Below, piece after piece: positions 52,220 through 62,098 of a stretch of 64,000 nt of DNA. Below the pieces are notes generated by a model. The model was not told the DNA's origin. It ran no database searches and saw only the letters and a program-made list of their open reading frames with translations. How positions within the stretch are numbered: the stretch's first letter is position 1; each line of letters begins with the position of its first letter. This DNA comes from Hemileia vastatrix (lineage: Eukaryota; Basidiomycota; Pucciniomycetes; Pucciniales; Zaghouaniaceae): positions 22,879,817 to 22,943,816 of the forward strand of contig JASXTE010000011.1 in the NCBI GenBank assembly GCA_030280995.1, written 5' to 3'. The position numbers were made by a program, and so were the translations under genes.

Positions 52220-55200
52220 GATTTTTGATTTTTAGATTTTTAGATTTTTTAATTTTTTGATTTTCTTGATTTTCTTGATTTTCTTCATTTTTTGATTTTT
52301 TGATTTTTTTATTTTTTTTTATTTGTTAGATTTTTAGATTTTTTAGATTTTTAGATTTTTAGATTTTTTGATTTTTAGATTTTTAGATTTTTAGATTTTT
52401 TGATTTTTTGATTTTTTGATTTTTTGATTTCTAGATTTTTTGATTTTTTGATTTTTAGATTTTTAGATTTTTAGAATTTTAGATTTTTAGAATTTTAGAT
52501 TTTTAGATTTTTAGATTTTTAGATTTTTAGATTTTTAGATTTTTAGATTTTTAGATTTTTAGATTTTTAGATTTTTAGATTTTTAGATTTTTAGATTTTT
52601 AGATTTTTAGATTTTTAGATTTTTAGATTTTTAGATTTTTAGATTTTTAGATTTTTAGATTTTTAGATTTTTAGATTTTTTAGATTTTTAGATTTTTAGA
52701 TTTTTTGATTTTTAGATTTTTAGATTTTTAGATTTTTTGATTTTTTTTTGATTTTTTTGATTTTTTGATTTTCTTGATTTTTTTTGATTTTTTGATTTCT
52801 TGATTTTTTTTGATTTTTTGATTTTTTGATTTTTTGATATTTTGATTTTTTCATTTTCTTGATTTTCTTGATTTTTTAATTTTTTTTTATTTTATTGATT
52901 TTTTGATTTTTTGATTTTTTTTTGATTTTTTTTGATTATTTGATTATTTGATTTTTTGATTTTTTGATTTTTTGATTTCTTGATTTTTTGATTTTTTGAT
53001 TTTTTGATTTTTAGATTTTTAGATTTTTTAGATTTTTAGATTTTCTTGATTTTTTGATTTTTTGATTTTTTGATTTTTTGATTTTTTGATTTTTTGATTT
53101 TTTGGTTTTTTGGTTTTTTGATTTTTTGATTTTTTGATTTTTTGGTTTTTTGGTTTTTTGATTTTCTTGATTTTTTGATTTTTTTGATTTTCTTGATTTT
53201 TTTGATTTTTTTGATTTTTTGATTTTTTTGATTTTTTTGATTTTTTTGATTTTTTTGATTTTTTTGATTTTTTTGATTTTCTTGATTTTTTGATTTTTTG
53301 ATTTTTTTAGATTTTTTAGATTTTTTAGATTTTTAGATTTTTTTGATTTTTTTGATTTTTTTGATTTTTTTGATTTTCTTGATTTTCTTGATTTCTTGAT
53401 TTTTTGATTTTTTTTAGATTTTTTTGATTTTTTTGATTTTTTTGATTTTTTGATTTTTTTGATTTTTTTGATTTTTTTGTTTTTTTTGATTTTTTGATTT
53501 TTTGATTTTTTTGATTTTTTTGATTTTTTGATTTTTTGATTTTTTTTGATTTTTTGATTTTTTTGATTTTCTAGATTTTCTTGATTTCCTTGATTTTTTG
53601 ATTTTTTTTGATTTTATGATTTTATGATTTTTTTTGATTTTATGATTTTTTTGATTTTCTTGATTTTTTGATTTTTTGATTTTTTAGATTTTTAGATTTT
53701 TAGATTTTTAGATTTTCTTGATTTTTTGATTTTTTGATTTTCTTGTTTTCTTGATTTTTTTGATTTTTTGATTTTTTGATTTTTTTTGATTTTTTGATTT
53801 TTTTGATTTTCTAGATTTTCTTGATTTCCTTGATTTTTTGATTTTTTTTGATTTTATGATTTTATGATTTTTTTTGATTTTATGATTTTTTTGATTTTCT
53901 TGATTTTTTGATTTTTTGATTTTTTAGATTGTTTGATTTTTAGATTTTTAGATTTTCTTGATTTTTTGATTTTTTGATTTTCTTGTTTTCTTGATTTTTT
54001 TGATTTTTTGATTTTTTGATTTTTTGATTTTTTTTGATTTTTTTGATTTTCTAGATTTTCTTGATTTCCTTGATTTTTTGATTTTTTTTGATTTTATGAT
54101 TTTATGATTTTTTTTGATTTTTTGATTTTTTTGATTTTCTTGATTTTTTGATTTTTTGATTTTTTAGATTTTTTGATTTTTAGATTTTTTGATTTTCTTG
54201 ATTTTTTGATTTTTTGATTTTTTGATTTTTTGATTTTTTTGATTTTTTTTATTTTTTTTATTTTTAGATTTTTAGATTTTTAGATTTTTAGATTTTTAGA
54301 TTTTCTTGATTTTCTTGATTTTTTGATTTTTTGATTTTTTTGATTTTTTGATTTTTTTGATTTTTTTTATTTTTTGATTTTTTGATTTTTTGATTTTTTG
54401 ATTTTTTGATTTTTTTGATTTTTTGATTTTTTTTATTTTTTTTATTTTTAGATTTTTAGATTTTTTGATTTTTTGATTTTCTTGATTTTCTTGATTTTTT
54501 GATTTTTTGATTTTTTTAGATTTTTTTGATTTTTTTGATTTTTTGATTTTTTGATTTTTTTGATTTTTTTGATTTTTTTGATTTTTTTGATTTTTTGATT
54601 TTCTTGATTTTTTGATTTTTTGATTTTTTTTGATTTTTTGTTTTCTTGATTTTTTGATTTTTTGATTTTTTTTGATTTTTTGATTTTTTGATTTTTTTGA
54701 TTTTTTGATTTTTTTGATTTTCTTGATTTTTTGATTTTTTTTGATTTTTTGATTTTTTGATTTTTTTTGATTTTTTGATTTTTTGATTTTTAGATTTTTA
54801 GATTTTTAGATTTTTTTGATTTTTTTGATTTTTTGATTTTTTTTGATTTTTTGATTTTTTTTGATTTTTTTGATTTTTTTGATTTTTTGATTTTTTTGAT
54901 TTTTTGATTTTTTTGATTTTTTTGATTTTTTGATTTTTTGATTTTTTTGACTTTTTTGATTTTTTTGATTTTCTTGATTTTTTGATTTTTTGATTTTTTG
55001 ATTTTTTGATTTTTTGATTTTTTGATTTTTTGATTTTTTGATTTTTTGATTTTTTTGATTTTTTGATTTTTTTGATTTTTTGATTTTTTGATTTTTTTGA
55101 TTTTTTTGATTTTTTTGATTTTTTGATTTTTTTTGATTTTTTTGATTTTTTTGATTTTTTGATTTTTTTGATTTTTTTGATTTTTTTGATTTTTTGATTT

Positions 55201-55680
55201 TCTTGATTTTTTGATTTTTAGATTTTTAGATTTTTAGATTTTCTTGATTTTTTTGATTTTTTGATTTTCTTGATTTTTTGATTTTTAGATTTTTAGATTT
55301 TTAGATTTTTAGATTTTTAGATTTTTAGATTTTTAGATTTTTAGATTTTTAGATTTTTTGATTTTTTGATTTTTTGATTTTTTGATTTCTAGATTTTTTG
55401 ATTTTTTTGATTTTTTGATTTTTAGATTTTTGGATTTTTAGATTTTTAGATTTTTTGATTTTTTGATTTTTAGATTTTTTGATTTTTTGATTTTTTGATT
55501 TTTTTGATTTTTTTGATTTTTTTGATTTTTTTTGATTTTCTTGATTTTTTGATTTTTTTGATTTTTTTGATTTTTTTGATTTTTTTGATTTTCTTGATTT
55601 TTTGATTTTCTTGATTTTTTAATTTTTTTTGATTTTTTGATTTTCTTGATTTTCTTGATTTTTTGATTTTTTGATTTTTG
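52220..55680. repeat. Satellite 2: GATTTTT-type array
   Basis: 3.46 kb of interspersed GATTTTTT (7-9 bp) and AGATTTTT (8 bp) units, with blocks of homogeneous AGATTTTT at 52497-52680 and 55280-55345 and mixed stretches containing CTTGATTTT. A higher-order repeat is at 53571-54170. Open frames on the complement (Lys/Ile/Asn-rich) are artefacts. Confidence 0.96.
53571..54170. repeat. 240-bp higher-order repeat in satellite 2
   Basis: The phrase TTTTCTAGATTTTCTTGATT followed by TCCTTGATTTT and GATTTTATGATTTTATGATT recurs at 53571, 53811 and 54051, exactly 240 bp apart, with only a few differences. It shows amplification of a larger unit within the simple array. Confidence 0.88.
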
Positions 55681-56336
55681 AGACCACCTAATAGATACTT
55701 TTTTTTTTTTTTTTTTTGTTCTTGTCACATTAATTCAGTAACTAATAATAATAATAAAAAAGAAACATGGTCCAACTAAATGAAAAAGAGAAAGCTACAG
55801 GATCATTTAGATGTATAAGATTGATGAAATTCTTACAAGGTGATAATTGTCTGAAGTAGTGATGAAAAAGGTTTTTGAAGTATAAAAGTGCAAAATACTT
55901 TCTTCTCGTTGCTGTGCATACACTTGATAGGTCAACTTAATTTATAAATTAAAACTAATGCATATAGTTTTCCTCCAATGACATCATATCATTCTGTTTT
56001 TACCAATTTAGCAATATATATATCTTAATCTTTGCATTTCGTCATCATCTTTATTGAATCCAATATTATTACAAGCAACACATCTAAGAAATATGCACAC
56101 TTTCACCATCTCCAGCCCTGGAATTGTCCATGAAAAAAAGCCAAAAAAAAAAAACGAAAGCGAAAACAAACAACAACAGTAATAAAACTGTGTGATGAAG
56201 AAAAAAGAAAAATTCCAATGAAAACCAACATGGAATGAAATCAACATTGGTCTGACTTTTTTATTAAAGGTAGAGAAACACAAAATCTGGTCGCCATCTT
56301 CTTACATCCTTAACTCCTATAACCCTACAAGCAATT
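55681..56336. other. Intergenic region downstream of the NECAP gene
   Basis: Moderately AT-rich, unique-looking sequence between the satellite and the NECAP stop codon. It presumably includes the NECAP 3' untranslated region. Short antisense frames here have no motif. Confidence 0.5.
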
Positions 56337-57352
56337 TCATTTCTTTCTTGAACTAGGTGGTGGAGGAGGAGGAAGTAAAGGCATAATACCTCCATTACTC
56401 GCTCCACCTGATTTTTTATTACCATCTTCAGAAGACAATAAATTTCCTTCCACCTTTTTCTTAGTACTTTTGCCACCAATACAAACTGAAATTGTTTCTC
56501 CTTCTTTTAAAGAGAAATCACGTTTAGGACCTGCTGGTAAATGTGGCGATTTTGTTGATTCTTGATTGTTAAGAGACACTTTCTGACGTCTTTTTTATTT
56601 TTTATTTTTAAGCGTAATGAATCATCCCCATTTGAAAATATATATTAAAAAGATCAGTCTCAAATGTCTGTGAGACACAAAAAAAGAAAAGAAAAGAAAA
56701 AAAAAAAAGACCAGACAAAAATACGTCTTACTTGGTCCAATCTTGTAAAGCGACGTTAAAGTCAAAACTATCAGTTCGTTCCAAAAAACCAAGACCTAAG
56801 AAAGCTCGATGACCACTTGTAGCATCTTCAATACGAAGAACATAATATCTTGATGAATCTAAAACTGGTTCAACAGCTTTCCCATCCAGTGTATAAGGAC
56901 AATGAGCAAATAAATCGCCTATTAGTGTTATTATTATTATTTTGTGACCAGGTTTAGGTTTTAAGCCAAAATTGAAGTCCAAAGTGAAAACCAAAGTAAG
57001 TATAAACCGAAGAAAAAGCATACAACGTGAAAAAGGATTCACTTACCCGAACCAGAATCTTCCAATCTTATGAAACAAGCAGATGATGGTGACGATTCAG
57101 AAGTTGAGGAGGGTATCTTTTCAATGATTCTGAGTCTACCTTTCCAAAGAAACGATTGATCACCACCCCAATCAGCCGCTTTATAGCCTGCAGCAGAAGT
57201 TCTTTTTTAAGGATCAAAAGAAAAAAAAATAAGTTAAAATGAAAAAGGAAAAGGAAAAAAGAAGTCCAGACAGTAACAGACCTGGGAGGAAGACGATACA
57301 CGTAGCATTCTCTGCCCACCCAAAGGACGGATTCATAAAAGTCGTCGTCCAT
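56337..57352 (-). CDS. NECAP family protein (adaptin ear-binding coat-associated protein), four exons
   Basis: The exon model on the minus strand is 57352-57282, 57201-57047, 56918-56732 and 56589-56337, giving 221 aa with consistent phases. Donors are GTCTGT, GTAAGT and GTAAGA; acceptors AAAAAAG, TAATAG and AAAAAAG. The product begins [20 protein letters not shown] and continues with [55 protein letters not shown] and [10 protein letters not shown]: the PH-like NECAP domain (PF07933, about residues 1-140). The tail has ISVCIGG and [14 protein letters not shown] binds AP-2 and regulates clathrin-coated vesicle formation at the plasma membrane. No stops or shifts are needed, so it appears intact. 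The start is fixed by the conserved ESVL context. Confidence 0.93.
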
Positions 57353-57553
57353 AAGTAAGTGGGCTAGCTTACCCTCGATCAGATAATCATTGAACATATT
57401 TATGCATATGTAACAGCCCCACCAAAACATGACTCTGGAAAAACGGAAATTGCCTAGACCTTGGAGCTGTCAGGGGGACATTTACTTCTCGATTTTCCCA
57501 CTATACATCTATCTATTTCCTAATCTTTTTTAACCTTTAACATACTGCCCTCA
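57353..57553. promoter_or_regulatory. Putative promoter region upstream of NECAP
   Basis: About 200 bp of mixed-GC sequence lies between the NECAP start and a divergent short frame. No clear TATA box is visible. In-frame ATG codons upstream (57390s) belong to a non-conserved extension and were not used as start. Confidence 0.4.
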
Positions 57554-57655
57554 ATGGATTCTGACCAGAACCACTACATGCTAGTTGACGCGCCACTGCC
57601 TATCCCGCCCGATCCCGTACCTCCGCTGGTTGAAGATTCCCCCTCACCCAAATAG
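57554..57655 (+). CDS. Short Pro-rich open frame, possible 5' remnant of a host gene
   Basis: The ATG at 57554 gives 33 codons (MDSDQNHYMLVDAPLPIPPD, then a Pro-rich end) before TAG at 57653. Its GC content is distinctly higher than the surroundings, like the host exons. It is divergent from NECAP. It may be the first exon of a gene lost beyond 57700, or chance. A donor-like GTAAAT follows at 57688. Confidence 0.3.
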   Translation: MDSDQNHYMLVDAPLPIPPDPVPPLVEDSPSPK

Positions 57656-58296
57656 TTGGTGGCCTTTCCCAGTCCTCTGATGTCCATGGTAAATGTCAGC
57701 CAATCACTTATTTAAGATATGTGGACTGGTCTGATAAAACTACTTACTCAATGATTAAATTTATTAAAATATGTAAAATTTGTATTTTAATTTCTTTAAG
57801 TAATACAAATTATTATGTAACTTCATTATTTAAATCATTTAACTATTATTTAAATTATTTAACTATTATATAATTGTTTATTTTACTTTTTTAAGTAACT
57901 GCTTTTATTCTGTTAATTCAAATTCTGTTCATCAAATTCATATTGTTTTATCTTTATTTTATTAATTGAGTTACATATGAATAAAATTGTGGCAAAAGTT
58001 GTAGATCTAAGCTCACTGCATTTACTGGACCTAAGACCTTGCTTAAAGTTGGCTAGAGGGAGGGCCAGGGAGAGAAAGAAAGAGTTTTTGGTTTTTCTCT
58101 GAGACTTTAAGGGTATATTAAAATTTATAAATCATTTCTTTATTAAAACTTCGATTTTAATCTTGGTTTAATAAAAGTTTGATTTTTATTAATTTTATTA
58201 ACTCTTGTTTTTATTCTTTTAACTTAAATTTTCCTTTCAAAGTTTAATTTATTTCTCTCTCAATTTTTTTATTACAGGGACATCTGAAAAGGATGA
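57656..58296. other. AT-rich spacer between the host island and Copia-2
   Basis: T/A-rich sequence with repeated ATTTAAATCATTTAACTATTA-like phrases (57825-57880). No gene recognised. Confidence 0.5.
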
Positions 58297-58339
58297 TGTA
58301 GCACGGTGTCAGCCTGTAGAACTCCAGAAAGAACCTATT
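58297..58339 (-). repeat. Distal part of the Copia-2 LTR
   Basis: Minus-strand GGTTCTTTCTGGAGTTCTAC then AGGCTGACACCGTGCTACA. The same sequence occurs once more at 61826-61864 because the LTR tail is tandemly duplicated, as it is in Copia-1. Harb-3 lies between the two units. Confidence 0.78.
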
Positions 58340-58340
58340 A

Positions 58341-58520
58341 GGGGGTGTCAGTTCTGGCAAATCCGCACTTACAAATCCGCACTTAAATTTGACCAAATCC
58401 GCACTTAAATAAGTGCGGATTTCCAAAACACACTAGCCCCAATACTGGTGGATTTCAAAATGAAATAAGTCACTTATTTCACTCAAATCCGCACTTTCTC
58501 AACCAAAAGTGCTGATTTCA
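58341..58520. repeat. Subterminal iterons of Harb-3
   Basis: AAATCCGCACTT occurs at 58359, 58374, 58395 and 58485, and inverted (AAGTGCGGATTT) at about 58411. The right end has one copy in each orientation (61766-61795) plus AAGTGCTGATTT variants. Repeated subterminal motifs are usual binding sites for transposase or helper protein in hAT, CACTA and Harbinger elements; here this is inferred. Confidence 0.75.
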
Positions 58521-58647
58521 CCATCAAGTCCCATTTCACTGATTTGTCAGCATCATCCCATTCATACGCAGCACTCCGCAGAATAACACTTCATAACTCA
58601 AAACATCGTACATCACTTACATCTTCATATCATATCATATAAGAGTT

Positions 58648-59165
58648 ATGCCTTCCTCACTTTCAAATCGTGATAAATTACATAAAGCAATGACTTTCAT
58701 GGCTCTTGAACTGCTCTTGGACTCTGATTGCGATTCTGATTCTGATCTAGAAGAAGATTTTGTCTTTTTATCAAAAATGGCCACGAAACGTTACCTTCTT
58801 CCCAGAAAGCCTCAAGTACTTCATACCCCCAAGTACACCATCCAAACACTTCTTAACCTATCTACACCCAGTTTTAGACAGCTGTTCAGGACTTCTCAGG
58901 AATGTTTCCTTAAATTGCTTGAGCTTATTCAGGATCATCCCATATTTCACAATAATTCTCAAAAAGAACAACGACATCCTTCAATTCAATTGGCCATCAC
59001 ACTATGTCGTTTGGGTTCAAATGGTAATGGAGCCGCTTTGAAACGTTTAGAAAATGTCTTTGATTTAGGGTATGGTTCAGTTAACACTTATACCAAACGA
59101 TGTATCACTGCCATCAACTCCTTGGAATCTCAACTTCTCACCTGGCCAACAAAAATGAAATCGCA
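58648..59165 (+). pseudogene. Harb-3 transposase, N-terminal fragment
   Basis: From ATG 58648 the frame reads PSSLSNRDKLHKAMTFMALE, DSDCDSDSDLEEDF (acidic), LLNLSTPSFRQLFRTSQECF, QDHPIFHNNSQKEQRHPSIQ, CRLGSNGNGAALKRLENVF and LLTWPTK, collinear with Harb-1 and Harb-2. At about 59155 homology ends and unrelated sequence follows, so the DDE catalytic region is lost. No stop or frameshift interrupts the remaining 170 codons, making this the best-preserved N-terminus in the window. A truncated protein could still bind ends or act as a repressor; that is speculation. Confidence 0.85.
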
Positions 59166-59255
59166 TATTTTCAGCAAACGCATATTTTTTCAGTCACTCT
59201 CTTTTTTTTCTTCACTCATATCCGTTTTCTCCTCTCTTCCTACATCACTCAATCA

Positions 59256-59633
59256 ATTTCACTTATATTTCTTTTTTCTCAACTCATCTCTCCAGGTAAG
59301 TCATTTTATTCTTTTTAAACAGAGTGTGAAAATAGGAGGATGAACTCTGTTCTTCGGGCGAAGAACAGAGTTCACTTCCATTCACTTATATTTCTTTTTT
59401 CTCAACTCATCTCTCCAGGTAAGTCATTTTATTCTTTTTAAACAGAGTGTGAAAATAGGAGGATGAACTCTGTTCTTCGGGCGAAGAGCAGAGTTCACTT
59501 CCATTCACTTATATTTCTTTTTTCTCAACTCATCTCTCCAGGTAAGTCATTTTATTCTTTTTAAACAGAGTGTGAAAATAGGAGGATGAACTCTGTTCTT
59601 CGGGCGAAGAACAGAGTTCACTTCCATAAAATA
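59256..59633. repeat. Three ~123-bp tandem repeats, each with a perfect hairpin
   Basis: Each unit contains CTCATCTCTCCAGGTAAGTC, TTTAAACAGAGTGTGAAAAT and AGGAGGAT, then the hairpin GAACTCTGTTCTTCG-GG-CGAAGAACAGAGTTC at 59342-59373, 59465-59496 and 59589-59620. The stem is 15 bp with a 2-nt loop; the second copy has one mismatch (AAGAGCAG). The CCAG|GTAAGT phrase is a consensus splice donor. Confidence 0.9.
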
Positions 59634-60059
59634 TTAGCTGAAAATGTAAAATTATTGTTTTTCCATCAAAGAAAATTCTTTAAAATTTTTTGTATTATTA
59701 CATGATTGAGTTCTAATGCAGCGAGCATGTTGTTAGAGCATTATTGCCCCTCTTAGTAACTCAATCAAGTAATATATACAAAAAAATAACCAAATATTTA
59801 ATATTCTTCCATAAATTTTTAATAAATAAATATGATATTTCAATTTATGAAATTAAAGTAATGGGCCCACGACCTTGTGTTGTATAAATGGTAATCATGA
59901 TAACATTAATTTGTTTCATGGGGTTCCTCTAGCCTATACCTGTGGAAAGTCCCAAACCTAGTTTCTAGACTTGATCTGCATTTTGGCTTAAGGAATTGTC
60001 ATTACTTTAAAAGTAGTATACTTGACATATCTTATTTATATATTAATTAATTTATGTAA
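59634..60059. other. Harb-3 interior without a gene
   Basis: AT-rich; 59860-60020 matches, inverted, 26760-26900 of Harb-2. No coding sequence. Confidence 0.55.
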
Positions 60060-60352
60060 TTATATTAAATTTTGATGACTTTCACCCTTTACTTCAATAA
60101 AATGCAGGGGAGGGTATTGCCAATTTTTTAAATCTGACATGTGAAATTGATGACTTAGAAAAATTTGGTGGTACCCACCCCTTGTTTCAATAAAATGCAG
60201 GGGAGGGTATTGCCAATGTTTTAAATCTGACATGTGAAATTGATGACTTAGAAAAATTTGGTGGTACCCACCCCTTGTTTCAATAAAATGCAGGGGAGGG
60301 CATTGCCAATTTTTTAAATCTGACATGTGAAATTGATGACTTAGAAAAATTT
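60060..60352. repeat. Three ~88-bp tandem repeats of Harb-3
   Basis: Units contain TTTCAATAAAATGCAGGGGA, GGGTATTGCCAAT, TTTAAATCTGACATGTGAAA and TTGATGACTTAGAAAAATTT. They are nearly identical to one another, indicating recent amplification, and belong to the same family as 13775-14032 and 26555-26710. A repetitive antisense open frame across them is a by-product. Confidence 0.9.
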
Positions 60353-60506
60353 AGATAAGCAAACTTATTGACTAGCAAGTAAAGATAGAAAATTTTTATT
60401 ATACATTCAAATTTTTGTCAAAAATAACGTACTATATTCTTTTCCTTTTATAAGTCAGCATATAAGAAAATATTACCAAAATTAAATTAACTAGAAAAAC
60501 AATTTA

Positions 60507-61440
60507 TCAATTGAAAAGGTCAAGTAATTTTTTAATGTCCTCATAAGATTGGCCATTTTTAACACATTCCATAATGAAATCTTTTTTTTTAAAACTCTCT
60601 TGTTTTTCCAATTCACAAGTAGCCATTTCTCTTTGAAATTGACGGTCATTTACTCTTTCCATCTGCTCTACCTCAAATTTTTTTTCTTCCAAATCTAAGG
60701 CTTGCTGATCTTTCCTTAGCATATGATCAAACTTCATCTTCTCAAAGTCAAGGGCATTATTTGCAATAGTTGATTTCGCTGAGAAAATTAAATTGAAATA
60801 AATAAATAAATGAGTTAATGATTAAGATATATAGTAAACAAAACTTACTTATATCTTGATCTTCTTCAAGTAAAGGTGTGTTGGGAGGATTATAGGAAGG
60901 TTTGGATCCAGAGGGTATATGCTTAGTAGTATCGTGTAGAAACCAAGGGTTTACATCAACTCGGGTGCCAAAAAGATTATCCATTTCCTCATAGAAAGGA
61001 CACATGACATTGAGCTTTTTGGAAACAGTAGTAGTTCCAATCTCCAAATCATCATCGTCAATACCAAATCCAGTTTCATTTGCAGCATGATGAGCCTTTT
61101 TATATTTTGATTGGTAACTCTTAAATCTCTCCTTCATTTGTTTAGGATTGATATCGATTCTCTCCCTTGTTTTCTTCCTTACTTCATTGGCCATCAATAA
61201 GTAGCCATTAACCTTTGAAGAAGGTGGACATCCAATACGAGTGGACTTTTCACATCCAAAACATGCTTCAAAATTTTATTTTATTTTAAGGAAGTTGATT
61301 ATGATGAGATAATCATCCTTTTTAAGCTGACCTGAACCTGACTTTGATTTTTCAGGTGTAGGGCTTGCTTTACGAGGGGACTTTTGTGACGAAGCAGATT
61401 TTTGAGTTACCTTTTGAGATTTGGAATGTCTGGGAGGCAT
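60507..61440 (-). pseudogene. Harb-3 helper DNA-binding protein, nearly intact (one in-frame stop)
   Basis: The start is ATG 61440 (MPPRHSKSQKVTQKSASSQK), a basic Ser/Lys-rich leader. Then KKDDYLIIINFLKIK, a TAA at 61276-61278 (TCA in Harb-2), CFGCEKSTRIGCPPSSK, MANEVRKKTRERIDINPKQM, KERFKSYQSKYKKAHHAANE and TGFGIDDDDLEIG: the layout of a Myb/SANT-like DNA-binding region. A 70-nt intron (60848-60779, GTAAGT..TCTCAG) leads to a C-terminal charged coiled coil (KFDHMLRKDQQALDLEEKKF, EMATCELEKQESFKKKDF) ending KKLLDLFN at TGA/TAA near 60507. In Harbinger elements such a protein partners the transposase. It converges on the transposase, on the opposite strand. Only the single TAA prevents calling it intact. 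Confidence 0.78.
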
Positions 61441-61811
61441 TATGAAACTGGCACATAACAAGAAAAAAGATTAAAAAGTAGAAGAAATAAGTAAAAAAGA
61501 ATGTAAACATGCCTGGTCAAAATATTGAAAATGTCAGGAAGGGGTGTGTGCCGAGGATTGATGGGTAGGTAGCGAGGAAGGTCAGTGTGTCACATGTGAC
61601 AGGGATGGGGTAAGAAAGGAAGGGATGTTTTGTGGCCAAAATGTGGTTGTGAAAAAAAACGGGAAAAAAGTGCTGATTTGAGGTCATAACTGACACCCTT
61701 TTTTGAAATAAGTGACTTTTTTGCAAAATTTAAGTGCTGATTTGTAAGTGCTGATTTGGTTTGAAATCCGCACTTAATTTAAGTGCGGATTTGCCAGAAC
61801 TGACACCCCCT

Positions 61812-61941
61812 ATTATTTATTGCTTACCTGTAGCACGGTGTCAGCCTGTAGAACTCCGGAAAGAACCGGAGAACAGGGGACGCCGCAACTACAGTCTATA
61901 TCTCAAATGACTATGTACATAAGGTGCCTAGGCACATAACA
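61812..61941 (-). repeat. Proximal part of the Copia-2 3' LTR
   Basis: Starts TGTTATGTGCCTAGGCACC at 61941 after a 12-nt G-run, the same first seven bases as the Copia-1 LTR. The palindrome GTGCCTAGGCAC lies near its start. Confidence 0.82.
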
Positions 61942-61953
61942 TCCCCCCCCCCC
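61942..61953 (-). other. Polypurine tract of Copia-2
   Basis: Minus-strand G-run (GGGGGGGGGGGA) directly before TGTTATG. A second G-run lies at 62077-62084. Confidence 0.8.
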
Positions 61954-62098
61954 ACATGGTCATTTAAACTATTCCAGTATAATTATCCTTCCCACTTGTA
62001 AATAACCATCACAAAATTAAAAGAAAGTGAAAAGAAATATAAAAGAGAAAAAAGAAATAAGAAAGAAAAGAAATAATCCCCCCCCATTCCACTATATT

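Larger units (their letters stand above)
58340..61811 (+). mobile_element. Harb-3: internally deleted Harbinger-type transposon
   Basis: The ends are AGGGGGTGTCAGTTCTGGCA (58340) and TGCCAGAACTGACACCCCCT (ending 61811), flanked by ATT on both sides (58337-58339 and 61812-61814). It contains the N-terminal part of the transposase (58648 to about 59160), a hairpin tandem array, about 88-bp repeats and the helper gene on the opposite strand (61440-60507). The catalytic part of the transposase and the whole dioxygenase gene are absent. It is therefore non-autonomous. The 3472-bp length fits a deletion derivative of Harb-2. Confidence 0.88.

Noticed and set aside
51422..52260. Three overlapping open frames of 241-276 codons with a repeating LLFCYFVI-type hydrophobic peptide
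   Set aside because: They arise from the 8-bp TTATTTTG satellite read in all three frames; identical cyclic peptides in every frame show there is no coding selection.
55438..55728. Lys/Asn/Ile-rich minus-strand frame of 96 codons
   Set aside because: It is the complement of the GATTTTT satellite.
60060..60326. Minus-strand frame with 30-residue peptide repeats
   Set aside because: It follows from the ~88-bp tandem repeats, which are non-coding in Harb-1 and Harb-2.
58297..61864. 40-bp target-site duplication around Harb-3
   Set aside because: Copia-1 shows that the LTR tail is duplicated by itself; the real duplication is the 3-bp ATT.
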